A stretch of 64,000 nt of DNA, from NCBI GenBank assembly GCA_941918925.1, contig OW799233.1, positions 85,194,055-85,258,054 of the forward strand. Reading direction: 5' to 3'. Shown piece after piece: positions 11,899 through 24,527 of this stretch; position 1 is the stretch's first letter, and the number at the start of each line of letters is the position of its first letter. The position numbers and the translations under genes are program-made. The notes under the pieces were generated by a model. The model searched no databases and was not told the DNA's origin. It worked only from the letters and a program-made list of their open reading frames with translations. This DNA is from Phyto melanocephala. Taxonomy: Eukaryota; Arthropoda; Insecta; Diptera; Rhinophoridae.

Positions 11899-13008
11899 AT
11901 ATTTTTATACCCGCCACCAAATAAATGGTGGAGGTATATTCATTTTGTCATTCCGTTTGTAACACATCAAAATATCTATTTAAGACTACAAAAATAATAT
12001 ATTTTCTGAGTCCTGGTTTAATTTTAGGACGATCTAAGTCCGACGATAGAGCTCGATCCGAAAAAGTTAGGGAGTTAAAATATTACCAGAATATTTTTTA
12101 CATAAGTTTGTTTGGTACTGAAGTAGGTATATTTGGAAGAGCGTTGTAGCTCATAATGCAAGAGTAGATACAAAAAAACGATGAAATTCCGAATGTATAT
12201 TTCCTAAGCAAAAAAATATATTTTCCTGAAAATTGCTCAATTCTAGACATTACGAAAGAGTTGTAGATCAAAATGTACGGAAATTTATGCCGCACAGTGT
12301 CTTTTTTGGTATATTCAAAATTGAAAACGTAATAAAACTGACAAAGTTAGATGTAGGATTCAGAAATTTTGCAAGAAATGCTCTTTGATCAAGGAACTTT
12401 CAATAACGGAAAATTAAGGTGCCACACCCACATAAACGCCCATCTTTCATATAACGCTTTATCTCAAATTCATATATTTTCTCAATGGACAACGATTTTG
12501 GGAGAATAAAGGCCTCTTTATTGAAATACTTAAGTTGATTTTATCAGTAAAACTACTTTGATACGCCCACTTCAACGCCTACTTCTCACATAGTTTACTG
12601 TTACTGAATTTAAGGAGTTCATAAAACCGACAGAATTAGGTGTATGCTGATAAAATTTTGAACATATACATTTCTCTTAAATATAAGTATAATTTTAAAA
12701 TATAAAAGTGACACGCCAACTTTAACGCTTATGTAACATTTTATCTGAAATTTATATTATTGTTTATGGACAAACATTTAAAAAAAAGATATCTGTAATG
12801 GATTATCGGAGTTGAATTTAAACATTAACTATATAATTTTTCTGTCCACAGAAAATAATATTATTCTTTAACTACCTCCTGGTACCAAATTATTCCATAG
12901 CGATAACTGTAAGTAACAAAATAATAAATTTTGTGCTATAAAAGAACATAAAATTGGTGGTGCGTATCTAAAATTCTGCACAGCCGAATATAGCGCTATT
13001 ACTTGTTT
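11899..13008 (-). mobile_element. Family A element, copy A3
   Basis: Reverse orientation. It starts TTTTTATACCCGCCACCAAA and ends AAATTGGTGGTGCGTATC plus a decayed hairpin (TCTGCACAGCCGAATATAGC) and ACTTGTTT. The inside aligns with A4, and no coding frame is present. Confidence 0.7.
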
Positions 13009-13147
13009 ATGAAGGCAAACCCATATATAAACTAAATGTATGCCATTTAGTAATGACAGGCGTCATGAATTTCGAATAGTAACAAACGGGTCTATAAATT
13101 ATTCTAGGGCCAAATAATATTAATTTTTGTAGTAAACATATAAAAAA

Positions 13148-15147
13148 CAAGTAAGAGCACTATATTCGGCTGTGCCGAATCTTTTATACCCACCACCAAT
13201 TTTCCGTACTTTTATAGGTAGGGTTCTTTTCTCCGAAATTTTTTGTTTTCCGGGAATGCGAGGTTTATTTTTAATTTCCCGGGATCCCGCAGCAAAGCAA
13301 ATAAAAAGTTAATTTGTTTTTAATTAATTAAAAACTTTTTATTAAAAAGCATAAAATAGTTTATAATGTAAAAGAAATACTTCAAAACTGTAAAATTTTT
13401 AAAGAAACTTGAATTTCAAAATCTTATTGAAAAAAATATTATTCTCAACATACGAGATCAAATATTAGCACAAAAAGAAAAAACATATAAAAAAACATAA
13501 TATGCTCAAAGCATTAAATGACTGGTTAAAAAGCCTATTTCTGATATAATTAACAAATTGCCCTGTCACAGAAAACACTCGTTCACTTTATATCGATGTT
13601 GGACCAATAGTTAAAAGTGCATTTAACATATATGTATACAATATTTTGAGTTTTTTTGCCACTACCCTCAAAATATATTAATTCTTTCTTTATAGAAATT
13701 TTGCAGTATTGGTAACGTGGGCTAATTTTCCTTTTAAATTTTTTAACACATTTCCTTAATAAGTATGTATATCAAATTATTTGTAAAAATATTTTTAAAT
13801 TAAAATAAAATAAATTTTAAATTTTTTATTAAAAACAAGTGTTACAATATAAACATCTGCTTTCGAATCGTAGCCATTTTTTTAATTTTCCGGGATCCCG
13901 AAAAATAATTCCGGGAAATCGGGAAGATTAGATAACTCAAATTCCCGGGAAATAACCCAATTTATAGCACAAAATGTATTTGTTTGTTATTCACAGTAAT
14001 CGCTATGCAATAATCTCTTTATACTAAAATATGTATCGCTTTCTTTGTATAACTTTGATACGCTATTCAAATATTTTCGTGAATAAAATCTTTCAATGAA
14101 AGTGGGCGTTAAAGTAGGCGTGTCAATGTAGTTTCTGCTAATAAATAAAACTGAGATATTTATATATAGTCATTTTTTCTGCCAAAAACTTTGTCCATAG
14201 AGAAATTATATGAATTCGAGATAAGACTTTATAGGAGGGGTGGGCGTAAAAGTGGGCGTGTCACATCAATTTCCTGGCATAACAATAACATTGACTAGAA
14301 GGATATATGTAGCAAATTTCATCATCATACCTCTTTGTCGGTTTTATGAGCTTTTAAATTTCATTAACAGTAGAAAAAGTGAAAAGTGGGCGTTAAAGTA
14401 GGCATGTCAATAAAGTTTCTGCTAATAAACACAACTTAGATATTTCAATATAGTCCTTTATTATTCCAAAATCTTTATTAATAGAGAAATTATATGAATT
14501 TTTGGGTAAAACGTTATAAGGGAGGGGGGCGTAAAAGTGGGCGTGGCACATTGATTTTCCGTTACAGAGAAGCCTCTTACCAAAAAGCAAAGTGTGCAAA
14601 ATTTCAAAATCGTATATCTAATTTTGTCCGTTTTATTAGGTTTTAAATTTAAAATATACTGAAAAATACACTGCGTGGTATAAATTTTCGTACATTTTTA
14701 TCCATAACTCCTTTCCAAATGCATATTTTTTGGGGAGAGATATTGTTTTGACTCCAGAAATATATATTCGAAGTTTCATGACTATACGTTAATGCGTTCG
14801 GACACAATTGCATTTTATTCGATGTGCGAAGGACACAGTTTTTTCGACCTTCTCTTGCATTTGGTGCTATAACTCTCTTCCTAATATTCCGATTTAGCCC
14901 ATTTTCAATACTAAACAAACCTTGTCTATAAGAAAGATTCTGGCAAAAATTTGAGCCCTCTAGCTTTTTCGGTGCGACCTCTATCGTGCTTTCAACAGAC
15001 GGACGGACATAGCTAGATCGTCATCAAATCAAACCCTGATTCAGAATATATATACTTTATGGGGTCTAAAATGGATATTTCAATGTGTTACAAACGGAAT
15101 GACAAAATGAATATACCCCCACCATTTTTTTGGTGGCGGGTATAAAA
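13148..15147 (+). mobile_element. Family A element, copy A4, carrying a hAT-like insertion
   Basis: The hairpin end lies at 13149-13185 (TATTCGGCTGTGCCGAA) and the copy ends at 15147 with TTTTTTTGGTGGCGGGTATA. The GTCY run is near 14995-15010. An unrelated roughly 740-bp segment (13218-13960) splits it near the left end. Apart from that insert the copy is complete and is the best reference for the family here. Confidence 0.75.
13218..13960. mobile_element. hAT-like non-autonomous insertion inside A4
   Basis: Its ends read TAGGGTTCTTTTCTCCG on the left and AAATAACCCA on the right. A 7-bp TTTATAG lies at 13211-13217 and 13961-13967. Both ends contain CCCGGGATCCCG-type blocks. A TAGGGTT start and a 7-8-bp duplication suggest the hAT superfamily. 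No transposase frame is present. The same segment sits at the same internal position in copy A5. Confidence 0.5.
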
Positions 15148-15149
15148 AC

Positions 15150-15402
15150 GGGAGTCGTGCTTATTTACTTATATCTTTGAAAGTTTTGGCTGATTTCAAT
15201 AGCGATTAATTCGCAAATAATTTTAAAAGATTGAAACCACATTTAGATGTGAGTGCTCCTTAAAGTTAATTTGAACCAATCCACTGACAATCGGACATTA
15301 CTTAATTGACTTCTCTATTCATAAGCTTTCGGGTTGTAATCGAATACTGTAAAAATTACAAACGAAATGGCAAAACTACAAACCCATGGCACCGCAGGTT
15401 AA
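15150..15402 (+). repeat. Diverged family B relic
   Basis: It matches B2 from about 22980 onward with many changes (TTTCAATAGCGATTAATTC, TCTCTATTCATAAGCTTTCG, AAATTACAAACGAAATGGCA, CACCGCAGGTTAAG). It lacks the hairpin end and abuts the A4 terminus. Confidence 0.65.
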
Positions 15403-18400
15403 GTGAATAAACTGAATAATTATTTTCTATAACAAGATCAAAATTAAACCTACAAAATTATATAACAAAATTAATAAAATTCATTAAAAATTTCATTACA
15501 ATTCAAATAAGAGAAACCATCATAAACAAGCATTTTTTGATTCACTAATTATACAGTCGTTTCTACTTATAAAAGATCATACAACTGCTATATGACAACC
15601 TGTAGCCAGGTAATAAAATAATATTGTATGATTTTAAATGAGGTCTGAAAAATCCTTTTGCCATTTTATCGTATTGTGTATAGTCCAACCGAAAATATTT
15701 TTAAAAGATAACTGAAGCTAGAATGATGGAGAATGTGATTACGTGCCATAAATATAGTAAATAGTAGAGATGTGCACATGAGCATTTTTCATCTCACGTC
15801 ACACACGCACACGACGAAAATTGAAGAATATTGTAATTCACATTATTTTACCTATTACAATTTTTTTTAATTTGTCAATATGATATTTGTTCGAAGGATC
15901 TTTAAATGTTGAGTCATATTATTAAAAATGTCAAAATTTTCTACAATTTTAAGATGCTTAAATATTTTGTTGTTGTTAACTGTAAAGTTTTGGAATTTTT
16001 AAGAGTAATGATGATACTAATTTTCTTAGTACACCAATAGTTTTAATATCTTTAGGCTGAACTTTAAACTGAAATGTCAGTAAGGTACAGTAAAGAAGTC
16101 TGTAAATAACCTGTTTACCTATACCATATATTATTATTATTTTTTATAAGAAAAATCAATAAATTGTTTCCCCAAGCAATTGTAGAGTATGTGTAAAGCA
16201 AACAAGTTTTTCTCTCGTCTTTATACACAGTATGTGCACATTGGGCAAATATTTGAATAAAAAGTCATTAACACGTAAGTGTATTAATTTCGGTTCTAAT
16301 AAGTTATGATTATTTAATTAAAAATTTCTTGATTTAATCAAACTGCAAGATCGTTCGATTGTTTGGACGTGTGTTTGGACGATATTTGGTGTTGGGACAA
16401 TCACATAACATTAAACAATTATTTGCCAATACTAGTGGCCTCTCTTATTTGAGAAAATATTTACCAACTGGGAACGTAGCTTAAGTGTTTCGTTTACATA
16501 AATAGATATGTGTTTGTGAAGAATTAATTAAAAGTCTCCACTCTATGAAAATTCATCAAGTATAAACTTAGTGTAATCTTCAAACAGTAGCAGTCAGGTA
16601 CCAAACAACCACTAGAATCAACAGCACTAAACGTGAGCTCGAACAGACAAATTTATAATTTTGCTTTTTGTTTTAAATGTAACTTGATTGATTGATTAGA
16701 TTTTGTTTGTTTGTTTGTTTGTTTTAATTACTTAATGCTTAAACAACATCTTACTTATTTGGCCACCAAATAAGATAATGATAAGGCTCGCAGTTGTTTT
16801 AAGAAAAGACACAATATTATGACAACTTTTATAATTTTTTAATGGAAAAATTACATAATTTTATTCAAGTCAGTTGGAAATTTTTAAATTTTTATTAATG
16901 CGTGATAAAGTTATAAATTTACCTAAAAATAGGTAAGAGCCGTACTGAATTTGATAATACCCTTCACTGTCATGTACATAGGTATAATGGCCACATCGTA
17001 GCTTAGCCTATTTTCTTTATTATTTCCGACGCCATTTTTGATTTTGAATTTTTACTCTATTCTACTAGTCAAGCCGTTTCACTTCATACCCATATTGTTG
17101 GGGTTAAACCAATTCGATCCTCCATTTTCTTTCAAAAGCCATCTTGGATTTTACACTTTTTTACTTTTTTGAAAAGTTTTAATTATATCTTTACGTATTT
17201 TTTTTTTTCGCAGTCCATTTTAATCGTAATAACAATTGAAAATTTATGAGTTTTAAAGTAATAGTATCTGACATACATATAAAAGCTAACGTGTTAAAAG
17301 ACAAATTATTTATTGCACGATTTGAGTTTTATTTTACTAAATATAACTACAAATTTTTTTCGATACACTCTTTATTCTAATTTGATTTTAAATAAATAAA
17401 ACAAAAAAAAAAATTAAAAACAAATTTTAACTCTTGAAAAATAAATAAAAGTTTTTCCAAATTTGAATGTGGATTCAAAAATAGACAATGCAATTTCATT
17501 GCTCAGGAAGTAATTGATGCCACAATTCTGGACCCAATACTATTTATGTATTGTATTTATTAAAGTAAGTGGTATTTTTAATATTTTTTTTTTGCACTCC
17601 GCTTAATAAAACTTGAACCGTTCGCCACGTATATATATTGCCTCTCTAAAGGATATTCTTATTTTGGTCCTCTATTTTAATATATAAATAATAAAAAATA
17701 TATATTTTAATGTGCACCAAATTTTGTTAAGTTTTGTTCAGCCGTTTTTGCGTAAATGAGTAACAAAAATACAATCATTATTTTTTATACTATAAGGACT
17801 TTGAAAAATGCGTTTGTGTCTAAATTGCTAAAAAGAAAAAAAGAAAAAAAATAGTTTATAAAGCTGTAATCAAATTCAACTGGAATTTCCTAGTGCAATC
17901 ATAAGAGACTTGATTGACTTGTCCAGCTCAGACTAAAGACAAGCGACGTGCTTAAAATACTGCAGTCAGAGAATAAATGTCCCAATAAAAACAGTAATCA
18001 GCACTATCTTAGCATTAATGAATGTACAATTAATGGTTTATATCTAGTTTGTAGTATTTAAATATAAAAATATTTGTGTGAATAAAACATATGGTGTATG
18101 TCTATTTAATCCAGATAAAAACTTAAAAAACATAGTTATATGTTATTTGTTTATTTAATTATTGTAAACCACATTACTGTGCCAAAAATGAAATTAACTA
18201 GCAAATCAACTTGTAGAAATTTTAGTCATACTCTGTTCTTATCTCGGCATTTTATGATTTTCCTATTAAAATATAATTGTCGGTTCTATATTTGAATGGC
18301 TTATATAGTAGATGTATTTAATTAAATAACTCGATAATAGCAAAGGTGTTGCGTCAGTTAGCAGACCTTTATTTTTTTACTTTAAACCTTTCAGCATTGC

Positions 18401-18406
18401 TAAATA
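15403..18406. other. Non-coding DNA with old repeat relics
   Basis: No gene is recognised. 16930-17200 resembles a decayed A/B-type end (GTAAGAGCCGTACTGAA...AATACCCTTCACTGTCATG). 17615-17800 resembles a retroposon 3' end, listed separately. The rest is unclassified AT-rich sequence, probably pb intron. Confidence 0.45.
17615..17800 (+). repeat. Retroposon 3'-end relic
   Basis: It shares TTTTGTTCAGCCGTTTTTGCG and ATGAGTAACAAAAATAC with the better copy at 28290-28620. Such 3' tails (GTTTTTGCGTGATTGAGTAAC...) are common on insect RTE-like LINEs and the SINEs they mobilise. No protein-coding part remains. Confidence 0.45.
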
Positions 18407-18588
18407 AAGGGTGTTTTTTTAAGCCCGATAGAACTTGAAATTGTAAAAAATAACACAAAAAATTAAATTGTAATCAAAATTTTTTTTTATTCGAAAGATC
18501 AATACGTGACATTAACATTTGAAAATGATTTCGGGCATATGGGCACCGCGGCTGTTCTTGACGAAGCGCATTCTGGACGTCCAATTTT
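18407..18588. repeat. Left arm of 182-bp inverted repeat
   Basis: Reverse complement of 19141-19324. The only differences seen are in the length of one T-run and one or two bases next to it. Confidence 0.92.
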
Positions 18589-19217
18589 ATCGCAAAATTG
18601 TGTTCAGCGCTGAGGCGCATTTTTGGCTTAACGGGTTTGTTAATAAGCAAAATTGCCGCATATGGAGCGAGACCAATCCACAAGAGACCCTACAGACTCC
18701 ATTACATCCAGAAAAATGCACCGTTTGGTGCGGTTTTCACGCTGGTGGCATCATCGGACCTTATTTCTTCAAAAATGAGGCCGGAGCTCGCGTTACGGTC
18801 AATGGAGATCGTTACCGCACCATGATCAATGATTTGTTTGAAAATATGGATGGCATTGATCCGGAGGAGATGTGGTTTCAACAGGATGGCGCTACGTGCC
18901 ATACGGCGAACGCAACCATCGACTTATTGAAATCAAAATTTGGCGATAAGTTGATTTCGAGAAATGGACCTGTCAATTGGCCTCCAAGGTCGTGCGATTT
19001 GACACCTCTCGATTGTTTCCTGTGGGGCTACGTGAAGTCACTGGTTTATGCTGATAAACCAGCAACAATTGACGCCTTGGACGCCAGCATTGTTCGTGTT
19101 ATTCGTGACATACGGCCAGCAGTGCTCGAAAAAGTGGCCCAAAATTGGACGTCCAGAATGCGCTTCGTCAAGAACAGCCGCGGTGCCCATATGCCCGAAA
19201 TCATTTTCAAATGTTAA
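18589..19217 (+). pseudogene. Mariner-type transposase, C-terminal catalytic part
   Basis: The catalytic domain is intact as an open frame: FYRKIVFSAEAHFWLNGFV, then VNGDRYRTM, MWFQQDGATCHTA, PVNWPPRSCDLTPLD and FLWGYVKS, ending GAHMPEIIFKC and TAA. The spacing from the second Asp (QQDG) to the third (TPLD) is 41 residues, the DD41D signature of rosa-type mariners. The first Asp position (FSDEAHF in relatives) is Ala. The frame opens further upstream at 18519, but those residues are read from the inverted copy of the gene's own 3' end and are not genuine. The DNA-binding N-terminus is absent. Predicted inactive. Confidence 0.85.
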
Positions 19218-19324
19218 TGTCACGTATTGATCTTTCGAATAAAAAAAAAACTTTGATTACAATTTAATTTTTTGTGTTATTTTTTACAATTTCAAGTTCT
19301 ATCGGGCTTAAAAAAAACACCCTT
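19141..19324. repeat. Right arm of 182-bp inverted repeat
   Basis: This is the original right end of the mariner element, holding the last transposase codons, the stop, a short 3' non-coding part and the terminal repeat. Confidence 0.92.
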
Positions 19325-19640
19325 TATATGTGTTAGTTAGTAAAAGCGTAGTGTTGTCTCTCTTTCTCTTTTAACAAAATATCAATATATTATGTTCGCA
19401 AGGTTAAAATCAACTTTCTGTTATTATATATATTTTCCTGCACGCAAAGAAAAATATTGTTGTGGTAATCATAATATAAGAGGAACATAATATGATTTAA
19501 TTGTAAAATTGTGGTTAAAACATATAACGGTTGCAAGTTATTATCATAATGTTTAATTTAAGTATTAATCAATAATTATGTTTTGACTGCTCTGCTCTTT
19601 TTTAAAGACAATTTCTGTTTTTTGTTTATTAATTATATTA

Positions 19641-20797
19641 GCGGAAATCACTCTTCGTTGGATATTTGCAAGGTTTACGTGTATACTTCGGTTTTTTGCA
19701 ATGAAGAGCGAACGTCTTACTGAAGTGTTTCACAAATAAGCAATAACAGCTGGTTAACTTACAATAAATAAACAAAGCAATTTTTTTAAATGTTTCAAGA
19801 AATGCGGCCCCAGTTGATTTTATCTAAATTTCGGCTGTTTTGTAAGTTGTTTTAAGATGCCTTTCTTTTCATCTCACTATATCCCACGTGGCATTAATTT
19901 TCGTTGCTTCCTACAGTTTCCTGTAGTATATTTGTGCAATTGGTTTCTAAAAGGAAAATGCATGTACATATGTTATTAAAAGTATTTCGAATAAAAATCT
20001 GTAAAAATTCCAGTACTTTTTTACTTTCCGCCTGTGTCCACCTCTTGTTATTTGGCTTTTGTCTTATTTGATTAACTTTTTCTTTAACCTTTTTTCAAAT
20101 TCATCTTTTAATAGGCAAAACCAAATTGTTTGTTTACATCCTTCAGTTTACACAGTCGAATTTTACTATTTTAAAAATATTTAACTCCTAAAGACGCTAA
20201 TACACGGCATGTTTTTTACGTCTGACTTGTCAAATTTTTTTTTTTAAAAATTATCTGACAAAATTTTAATTAGAGTGCGCTCTATTTTCTTCTGTAAAAA
20301 CATGTGACATCAGTCGTTGGCAGAAATCTCTGCTGCTGCAAAGCAGTCAGCGTAAAAGTACAATTTTAACAGACATGTAGACTACATATGTCTCACAAAT
20401 TTTAAAGTCAGATGTAAAAAACATTCCATGTATTATAGCCTTAAATAAACTGAGCCGCAAGTTTTATTTCAACACAACTTGACGGCGTTGTCAAATTTAT
20501 TTTAAATCTTAGTTTATGTTTTGTTCTTTTTTTACTTCTTTTGTCAATTTAAATTAAAAAGTCAGCATTGAAAATTTGAGTGACGCCATTTCCATCCTTA
20601 AGGTTGGTCAATATAGGTTTAATAAGTTGTTTAGCTGCTGTTTCCAACTATTTTTAGTATTGGAAATAAGTGCTTGTGTGGGAAATGTAATTTTAGTGTA
20701 TATTGTTTTTAAGGTGTTGCAAACTTTAGAATATATACTAGACTTGCAAGATCTGCAACATTTGCACGTTCTGTTTACAAAGAAGGGTGATTTCCGC
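19641..20797. mobile_element. Possible inverted-repeat element (same family as 29339-29604)
   Basis: The left edge GCGGAAATCACTCTTCGTTG and right edge AAGAAGGGTGATTTCCGC are inverted counterparts. The right 160 bases (20640-20797) closely match 29437-29600. A separate fold-back element (20189-20443) lies inside. The left and right edges could instead belong to two different broken copies. Confidence 0.45.
20189..20443. mobile_element. Fold-back miniature element
   Basis: Imperfect inverted ends of about 35 bp: TAAAGACGCTAATACACGGC... with GCATGTTTTTTACGTCTGAC at left, and GTCAGATGTAAAAAACATTC... with TGTATTATAGCCTTA at right. There is no coding capacity and the family is not recognised. Confidence 0.6.
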
Positions 20798-22575
20798 TAT
20801 TAACTGTACTTACTATCTTTTTATTAAAATTTTTATATCAACACTGGCAGAACAAATACTGTCTGGCACCAACAGAGTTTTTGTATTATTTGGAGATAGG
20901 TTTTGTTAGGTATGCTATAATTTCCATTAAAAGTTTTTTTAGTCGTACCCTTTTTGATTTTATTAGAAAATTCTTGTTTGCACTCAATTTACACTAAATA
21001 AAAATTTGTTTTAATATTATTCCGTTTCATGAATAGCACTCTATCGGTATGCTCATATGTAATTTAAAACTGCTACTTATGTTACAACTTAATAAAACAA
21101 AAATTGGCTAATATTGGTTAACATAGGAATAAGTTTTCAATATTCTTAAAAACTCAATTTAAAAGTGTCTTAGGAAGTTGATTAAAAATAAAATAAACTT
21201 AAGCCATAATAAAATGATTTACAAAAAAATTTATATAAAGCGTTTGAATAAATATTAATTTATAATTATATTTAATGGTTATACGTAAATGCTTTTTAAT
21301 CTAATATTATTTTTGCGAAGACATCATATTATTTTTGTCATAATAATTTTGAAATCATACTATTTTTTAAGTAAATAAAATCGTAAGTTGTTTGTGTTGT
21401 CAAAAGTATATTTTCAGGCTCTAACAATCCATCTAATGCAAATACTTCTATCAGAAGTGTGACAGAATTTTTTAAAACTCTATCAAAAGGATATATTTGG
21501 CAAGTACTTACACATCAATTCAATTTGAAAGTTAAAGCCTAGTACTCCTAGTACTTCAATTTGTGATATATGTTGAGAATCTTGGGTTATTTCACAATAA
21601 AATTTTGACGTACAAAAGTAAATTTTAATCGAGGTATTGAATCGAGGTATTGCTTGGAACAGCATACTGTTTAAGCAAGTATTAAGCATTTCTTACGAAT
21701 TTTTTATATGGAGTTTGACAGCAGTTCGCATAAATTGTTGAACAGAATACCAGGCTTAATAAGAAAAGTCTCTGTATTTTAGTAATCATGCTGGTATGAC
21801 ACGATTTTGGTAAAATAGTGGTCTTGATTGTTATACGATTTTTTTTAAATTATCTAACTCGTATCAGTTTTAAAATAAATGGTTATGAATGTATGTGGTG
21901 TGTTTTTAATTAGTTTTCCTTAATCACTTTTAAATTTGCTTAAAGCATGATTTCCAAACGATAACCTTAAAGGTAAAAGGGGCATTAAAAACTAGTTTTG
22001 AACATGTTAAAGTTTTGAACTGCAAGTTATGGGCTTTTATTGATAAAATACGTTTTGTTGGCGTGTTTATTCCAAACAATTTAAAAAATTCATTTTCGTA
22101 CAATAAAAATGTTAGGTCTATTTTTACATGTTAATACCCTACCACATTCAATAAGATAAGCAAATTAGCTAAAAAAAGGGCTTAAAAACAGCAACGACTT
22201 TAAAGGACATTTTTTAAAAACTGTTTTTTAGTTATAATCACGTTAAGTTTTTTACATTTACTCGGACAATTATGTCAGCAAGTGGATTTGGTCTATTCGA
22301 AAATGTTTTCGTTAAATTATTTTAAAATAAAAAAAGGTTAAAGTACAAAGGAAAGTTGTTAAAAAGACAACTTTAATAAAATACTGACTCTTTTTAGTAT
22401 TTAAAGCATAAGCATAAAGTATTTTCTGGATTTTTGCATTCATTACACTCTTTGTTAAATTTTTGGCGATGTTTTTTTATTTATTTTAGAAGTTTTGTTG
22501 CTTACGACTTGTATTAAATGTCACTTAATAACCAAAATGCCCTAAGTCCAAATAATAGATAAACGGAAAACACAA
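20798..22575. other. Non-coding, nothing recognised
   Basis: AT-rich sequence with no supportable gene or clear repeat. Probably pb intron. Confidence 0.45.
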
Positions 22576-23284
22576 CAAGTAACAGTGCTATATTCGGCCG
22601 TGCCGAACCTTATATACCCTTCACAACGTGTAGTCATGCAATAACAATTGTTTGTATCACCATTCATCTCATATAAAATACGTACATATGTCTATACTGG
22701 TTAGAATAAATGTGGCATCGAATCCCAGCTGAGCCAAAAAAATTTTATTTTATTTTATTTAATATATTATTTATATTTTATTATTTTTTTTTTAAATTTT
22801 TTTAAAAAATTTTTTTTTCAATTTTTTTTTTAATTTTTTTTTTGTATTTTTTTTATTATTTTTTTTTTATTTTTAATATATTTTTTTTTTTTGTAATTTT
22901 TTTGGTATGTTTTTTACATGTATGTATGTATGTTGTTGTTGTAATTGTGTAAAAAAACGAGGTGGTCGTGGTTTTTTGCTCATATCTCAGAAAGTTATGG
23001 GGCGATTGTGCTGAATTTCAATAGCGATTCATTCCTGGATATTTCCAAAAGATTTATACCATATACAGATCTGGGGAATATATAGTTGCTTCTAAAAGTT
23101 GATTTCAACCAACTTACGGACAGACGGACAGATGGTCAGGGCTTAATCGACTCCTCTATTCATAAGCTTTCAGAAAATATACACTTTATGGGGTCGGAAA
23201 TGAAAATTGTAGAAATTACAAACGGAATGACAAAGCTACATATGTATATATACCCTTGTGCACCACAGGTGAAGGGTATAAAAA
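22576..23284 (+). mobile_element. Family B mini-me/DINE-1-type element, copy B2
   Basis: It starts ACAAGTAACAGTGC with hairpin TATTCGGCCGTGCCGAA and TATACCCTTCACAACGTG, and ends CACAGGTGAAGGGTATA. It contains the T-rich tract (about 22740-22900) and a short GTCY region (23115-23140). It lies about 800 bp upstream of the pb homeobox exon, in the same intron. Confidence 0.75.
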
Positions 23285-24097
23285 GGTTAAATTTAGCCCG
23301 AAAAGGCAACGCTGCCTCCATTGGACCCAAAAAGAGGTTTAACAATAACATTGATTGTTAAACTTCGCCAGAGTATTATTACTAAATTAATTTTATTATA
23401 GATTCATAATTGTTTCTGTTGATGCTTTTAATAATGGTTCGTTATATAGCGAAAATTCATTATTTGCAGAACAGGGTATACGTGTTCAGTCAATTGAAAT
23501 TATTTCGCCGTGTTCTACCCAAAATTAGTTATGCATTGTGCCATGCTGATTGATTGCTTAAAGAAAAATTTACTATGTATAATGTTTCTGTGTATATATG
23601 TATTGATGTACATCCAAATATATGTACATAAATTAAATTAAATAAAGAAGATGGGTATTAGATAAATATTCTTAAAGTTTTTTTCACTTGAAAATAATTT
23701 TTGCTGAATTTAAAATGTATGTAAATATAATGCCGTGTTGTGTTTGTTTGTATGTATCTATACTAATATTTTATTAAAAAAACTACATAAGTAAAAAACA
23801 AAATGAATGCAATATTTCTTTAAAACTCTACCACCACAATCATCACTAATACACCAACACTATTGCAACCTTTTAATGCTTTAACTAGCAACAGGCCGAC
23901 AAAGTTCTGAAAGCAGCGTTTGCACTTAATGGAGAACAGTTATTCTTCTTTAACTTAAAGCAGCAAATGCAGCATGTTGCATAAATAAAATGTTAAAAAG
24001 AAAATTAAATAAAAAATTTATTCGTGTGGTTGTGTGTGAGTGTTGGTTCAAAATCTCATTTATTCATGTATCAAGAATATGCAATTTTCAATTGCAG
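23285..24097. other. Intron sequence directly upstream of the pb homeobox exon
   Basis: No repeat is recognised. The 3' end holds an acceptor (TTTTCAATTGCAG ending at 24097). The preceding pb coding exon was not found in this window. Confidence 0.5.
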
Positions 24098-24255
24098 CTG
24101 AATTCGTTCCAGAGAATGGCCTGCCACGACGTTTGCGGACCGCATACACAAACACCCAACTGTTGGAATTGGAAAAAGAATTTCATTTCAACAAATATTT
24201 ATGCCGACCAAGAAGAATTGAAATTGCAGCCAGTTTAGATTTAACCGAACGGCAG
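24098..24255 (+). CDS. proboscipedia, homeobox exon (first part of homeodomain)
   Basis: This exon encodes (x)[17 protein letters not shown], then [18 protein letters not shown] and [17 protein letters not shown], the linker and homeodomain helices 1-2 of the Hox2/Pb class. Pb is a nuclear transcription factor that specifies labial and maxillary mouthparts in flies (established knowledge). The exon starts after a TTGCAG acceptor with two bases finishing a split codon, and ends ERQ|GTGAGT. Drosophila pb is interrupted at the same place in the homeobox. Upstream exons with the N-terminus and YPWM motif are not visible. No stop or frameshift is present. The intron/exon boundary was set by splice consensus and by joining phase with the next exon. 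Confidence 0.96.
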
Positions 24256-24527
24256 GTGAGTTATTTTTTTCTTTGTTTCCGTTTGTCCGTCCCCACAATT
24301 GCTTACTCGTTTTCATTTTTAAAGTGTTTATTTAATAATGTTTTTATTTGTTGGAATAAAAAAAACGCAAAAAATAGAGCCTAAGAAAACTAATTTTGCT
24401 CAAACTACAATTACTTTTTAATTGCCATCAACTGTTTCTTTTTAGTTTTTAATTAACATTTATCTTTTTTTAATTTAATTGTTTTTTTTTAATATTATTC
24501 ACTTGAGTGTTTACATGTGTTTTACAG

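Larger units (their letters stand above)
18407..19324 (+). mobile_element. Mariner-type (DD41D, rosa-like) element with long inverted ends
   Basis: The element is flanked by TA on both sides (18405-18406, 19325-19326) and starts AAGGGTGTTTTTTTAAGCCC. Its left 182 bp (18407-18588) are an almost perfect inverted copy of its right 184 bp (19141-19324). That includes the last 60 or so coding bases of the transposase, so the original left end and N-terminal gene half were lost and replaced by an inverted copy of the right end. Mariner ends are normally about 30 bp. The near-identity of the arms implies a recent rearrangement or insertion. Confidence 0.9.

Noticed and set aside
18519..18588. Apparent N-terminal 24 residues of the mariner transposase frame
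   Set aside because: This stretch is the inverted copy of the gene's own 3' end; the residues are antisense of the C-terminus.
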